7,891 nt of DNA, taken from contig NCBR01000109.1 of assembly GCA_002279285.1 (NCBI GenBank), forward strand, positions 1 to 7,891, written 5' to 3'. Shown in pieces: positions 6,121-7,891 of the stretch. Under the pieces are notes generated by a model. The model ran no database searches. It had not been told where the DNA came from and was given only the letters and a program-made list of their open reading frames with translations. This stretch comes from Acidobacteria bacterium 37-71-11 (lineage in GTDB: Bacteria; Acidobacteriota; Thermoanaerobaculia; Thermoanaerobaculales; Thermoanaerobaculaceae). The first letter of the stretch is position 1. Each line of letters begins with the position of its first letter. The translations under genes and the position numbers were made by a program.

Positions 6121-6217
6121 CGGACCATCTGCGTTGTCGGGCCGCGGCGGTTCGGATCCTCACATAGCCTACGGCTATGCTCCGGTCCGACCGCCTTGCC
6201 CTCCTAGCAGCTGGCCC
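6121..6217. repeat. ~97-bp imperfect palindromic element centred on CATAGCC-TAC-GGCTATG
   Basis: The centre is a perfect 7-bp stem, CATAGCC (6163-6169) and GGCTATG (6173-6179), around TAC. The arms continue as inverted matches: GGCGGTTCGGATCC on the left against GGTCCGACCGCC on the right, then CCATCTGC with GGGC on the left against GCAGCTGG with GCCC on the right. Both ends thus fold back over nearly the whole length with a few mismatches and 1-nt offsets. This looks like a REP/MITE-type element. It has no coding content and differs from the two elements in the rpmB-rel spacer. Confidence 0.65.
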
Positions 6218-6278
6218 AACGGCGGCGGCGCGGCTACACGCCCCGAGTTGCGACGCCCTGCCTACCGTTGAGCGCGGC

Positions 6279-6383
6279 GTCTTCGAGGGGGGCGCTCGAG
6301 ACCGCGCGGCCGCTTTTAATGTGGGGCGCGACCGCCGGGCGCGCTTCTTCGTCTTCGAGGGAGGCGCGAGAGGCCGCGCGGCC
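6279..6383. repeat. Imperfect 33-bp direct repeat pair with 72-bp spacing
   Basis: Bases 6279-6311 and 6351-6383, both starting GTCTTCGAGGG and ending CCGCGCGGCC, match at 29 of 33 positions. The repeat-to-repeat distance is 72 bp, and the interval contains the GTGGGGCGCG arm at 6321-6350. This could be the remnant of a tandem duplication or two partial copies of one dispersed repeat. Confidence 0.6.
6321..6350 (+). repeat. Third copy of the GTGGGGCGCG...TTCTTC repeat arm
   Basis: This 30-mer matches the minus strand of 3836-3865 at 27 of 30 positions, and with three upstream bases (6318-6344) is identical over 27 bp to 3786-3812. Read on the plus strand it has a short GCGCG/CGCGC stem followed by TTCTTC, the same hairpin-plus-pyrimidine layout as the likely rel terminator. 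No plus-strand gene precedes it in this window. Confidence 0.7.
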
Positions 6384-6441
6384 TGCGGCCGGCGCGGCCG
6401 GCTCTGGCCACGGACCACGCCTCTCCTGCCTCCGGACGCAG

Positions 6442-6467
6442 CAGGGGCCGGCGGTCGCCGGCCCCTG
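6442..6467 (-). terminator. Strong hairpin downstream of secF (terminator-like, no T-tract)
   Basis: CAGGGGCCGGCG (6442-6453) and CGCCGGCCCCTG (6456-6467) form a perfect 12-bp palindrome around GT, effectively an 11-bp stem with a 4-nt loop, starting 44 nt past the secF stop on the minus strand. The base pairing is very strong, but no T-run follows on that strand, so factor-assisted termination or 3'-end protection of the secDF mRNA is as likely as intrinsic termination. Confidence 0.55.
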
Positions 6468-6511
6468 AGGATCGTTCTTCCTGTTCTTCCGATGCCCGGT
6501 GCCCGGTCCCG

Positions 6512-7678
6512 CTACTTGCGCCGCCGGTTCGCCGTCTTGCGCTTCTCGATCCAGTTCGACATCCCGAGCGCGATCGGGGAGGCGATGTAGATCGAGGAGT
6601 AGGTGCCGACCACGATGCCGATCACGAGGACGAACGCGAACGTGTTGATGACGTCGCCGCCGAAGATAAAGAGCGCCATGACGACGGCCCACGTCAGACC
6701 GGAGGTGATGATCGTCCGCGACAACGTCGCGTTGATCGCCTCGTCCATGACGGTGATCAGCGGCTTGCCCCGCTCGAGCTTCAGGCGTTCGCGGATGCGG
6801 TCGAAGATGACGACGGTGTCGTTGGTCGAGTAACCGACCAGGGTCAGCAGCGCCGCGATCGTCGGCAGGTCGATCGGCCGCTGGGTGATGACGAGGGCGC
6901 CGAGAGTGATCAGCGTGTCGTGGAAGTTGGCGACGATGGCGCCGATGCCGTACTGGAGCTTGAAGCGGAACCAGATGTAGATGAGCATGCCGAGCAGCGA
7001 GAACGACACGGCGTAGATCGCCTTCTGGCGCAGGTCTTTGCCGACGACCGGACCGACGTTGTCGGCCGCCAGCACGGCGAAATCGCCGAAGTGCGCGTTC
7101 TGGGTCAGGTACGCTCTCGTCGCCGCCGACATCGCCGTGAGGCCGGCGAGCTGATCGGGACCGCTCACGACCCCGACCTGCTTGCGCAGGCCGAGGATCG
7201 CGTCCGACATCGGCTTGTAGTGCGCCCGGCGCTCGTCGACCGTGCCGCCGACCTTGTCCGGGTCGGCCTGGGCGAGCGTGTCGCGCAGGGCGTCCGAGCC
7301 CTCGAGGTTGATCTCGATCGCCTTGGCGCCGCCGAACTCCTTCTCGAGCGCGGTGATCATCCGGGAGGTGTAATCGCCCTCCTGGCCCTTGGGGTTCTGC
7401 ATGTGGACGAGGATCTGGTGCGCCGAGGCCTCGTCGAAGCGCTGGATGGTGACGTCGCCGAGACCGAGCGCCTCGAGCGCCTTCCGCACCCGTCCGAGGT
7501 CGGGTTCCGATTTGAACTTGAGGGTGAGTTGGGTGCCACCCGCGAAATCGACGCCGAGCTTGAGGCCGGGGCCGAAGAAGATCAAACCGATCGCCACCAG
7601 GTTCAGGACGGTGGACGCGATGATCCAGTGCCAGCGGTACTCCATGAAGCGGATCTTGGTGTTGTGGAAGAAACGCAT
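6512..7678 (-). CDS. secF: SecF, Sec translocon accessory membrane subunit (enlarged periplasmic domain)
   Basis: The protein has 388 residues; SecF is more often around 300-320. SecF works with SecD as a proton-driven device that pulls preproteins out of the SecYEG channel on the periplasmic side. Conserved blocks are present: GVDFAGGTQ (42-50) after TM1 (about 17-35), VGPVVGKDLRQKA (208-220) leading into TM2, LVGYSTNDTVVIFDRIRE (280-297) at TM4, INATLSRTIITS (315-326), and a hydrophobic C-terminal pair ending GTYSSIYIASPIA (358-370). The basic tail KRKTANRRRK is cytoplasmic. The extra length lies between TM1 and TM2, mainly residues about 130-205. The ATG at 7678 follows the secD stop by 9 nt, with a GGGGG ribosome-binding stretch overlapping and following that stop, so the two genes are co-transcribed. 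Confidence 0.96.
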   Translation of the reverse strand: MRFFHNTKIRFMEYRWHWIIASTVLNLVAIGLIFFGPGLKLGVDFAGGTQLTLKFKSEPDLGRVRKALEALGLGDVTIQRFDEASAHQILVHMQNPKGQEGDYTSRMITALEKEFGGAKAIEINLEGSDALRDTLAQADPDKVGGTVDERRAHYKPMSDAILGLRKQVGVVSGPDQLAGLTAMSAATRAYLTQNAHFGDFAVLAADNVGPVVGKDLRQKAIYAVSFSLLGMLIYIWFRFKLQYGIGAIVANFHDTLITLGALVITQRPIDLPTIAALLTLVGYSTNDTVVIFDRIRERLKLERGKPLITVMDEAINATLSRTIITSGLTWAVVMALFIFGGDVINTFAFVLVIGIVVGTYSSIYIASPIALGMSNWIEKRKTANRRRK

Positions 7679-7687
7679 TGCGTCCCC

Positions 7688-7891
7688 CTAAATCGAAAGC
7701 GTCTTGGCCTGGGCGCGCCGAGACAGCTCCGTCTCGAAGATCGTTCGCGACACGAACACCGAGGTGAACATCGAGATCAAGAGGCCGACGATGAGCGTGA
7801 CGGCGAACCCCTTGATCGGGCCGGTCCCGAACTGGAACAGGAACAGCGCCGAAACGATCGTGGTGACGTGGGTGTCGACGATGGTGCCGAA
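7688..7891 (-). CDS. secD: SecD, Sec translocon accessory membrane subunit (C-terminal end, cut by window edge)
   Basis: Sixty-seven codons and a TAG stop are present; translated by hand, the frame reads in from the right edge. The segment holds the last transmembrane helices of SecD, with the conserved LFQFGTGPIKGFAVTLIVG stretch followed by MFTSVFVSRTIFE, which identify it firmly. Near the edge the sequence is IVDTHVTTIVSAL, where most SecD proteins have DANVTT or DANITT. The stop is 9 nt before the secF ATG. SecD carries the large periplasmic P1 domain (outside this window) and forms the SecDF complex with SecF. Confidence 0.94.
   Translation of the reverse strand, partial: FGTIVDTHVTTIVSALFLFQFGTGPIKGFAVTLIVGLLISMFTSVFVSRTIFETELSRRAQAKTLSI

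Larger units (their letters stand above)
6069..6511. other. Gene-free stretch between secF and rel, with palindromes and repeats
   Basis: No convincing gene is present. From the rel side it contains a possible -10 hexamer against the rel start (6075-6080), a roughly 97-bp imperfect palindrome (6121-6217), two imperfect 33-bp direct repeats (6279-6311 and 6351-6383) with a copy of the GTGGGGCGCG arm between them (6321-6350), a tandem GCGGCCGGC pair (6385-6402), and a 12-bp hairpin just beyond secF (6442-6467). A minus-strand open frame over 6065-6418 is Arg/Ala/Pro-rich and built from the repeats, so it is not called. Confidence 0.8.

Noticed and set aside
6065..6418. Small basic protein of 117 residues between secF and rel
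   Set aside because: The frame is almost entirely repeat DNA, is Arg/Ala/Pro-rich, overlaps the rel start and has no convincing ribosome-binding site.

Overview
The window is ordinary chromosomal DNA from a GC-rich Gram-negative bacterium with an outer membrane and type IV pili. The pilMNOPQ cluster, the compact 64-residue four-cysteine bL28, the single bifunctional Rel and the SecD/SecF pair would fit an Acidobacteriota-like or Myxococcota/Desulfobacterota-like lineage. That placement is inference from protein style and gene set, not a search result.

Layout. Positions 1-3132 hold the type IV pilus alignment/secretin cluster on the minus strand, read right to left: pilM, pilN, pilO, pilP and the first 122 codons of pilQ, which runs off the left edge. 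The genes are packed with 1-nt stop/start overlaps (pilM/pilN, pilO/pilP) or gaps of 14-16 nt, so this looks like one operon with translational coupling. A sigma70-type promoter (3206-3234) lies ahead of pilM. A second, divergent sigma70-type promoter (3258-3286) serves rpmB (3318-3512, plus strand). Positions 3513-3896, between the convergent rpmB and rel, contain no gene but are full of palindromic repeats and hairpins. The rel gene (3897-6068, minus) encodes a complete bifunctional (p)ppGpp synthetase/hydrolase. Positions 6069-6511 are a second gene-free stretch with dispersed-repeat-like palindromes and a strong hairpin just beyond secF. secF (6512-7678) and the last 67 codons of secD (7688-7891) are an adjacent minus-strand pair and leave the window on the right.

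How the genes work together. PilM is a cytoplasmic actin-like protein that docks on the N-terminal tail of PilN. PilN and PilO are single-pass inner-membrane partners, PilP links them across the periplasm, and PilQ is the outer-membrane secretin. SecD and SecF form the proton-driven accessory complex of the Sec translocon, which would also help export PilP and PilQ. Rel sets (p)ppGpp levels in response to ribosome state, and bL28 is a ribosomal protein. The linkage is of housekeeping genes.

I see no unknown multi-gene system, CRISPR array, toxin-antitoxin pair, integrase or transposase here. The less ordinary material is in the two non-coding stretches. There are at least two families of palindromic repeats, including a GC-rich arm present three times, one copy of which forms a plausible terminator for rel. 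Also of note are an unusually large periplasmic region in SecF, a PilP without a lipobox, and a TAGAAT hexamer placed right against the rel start.
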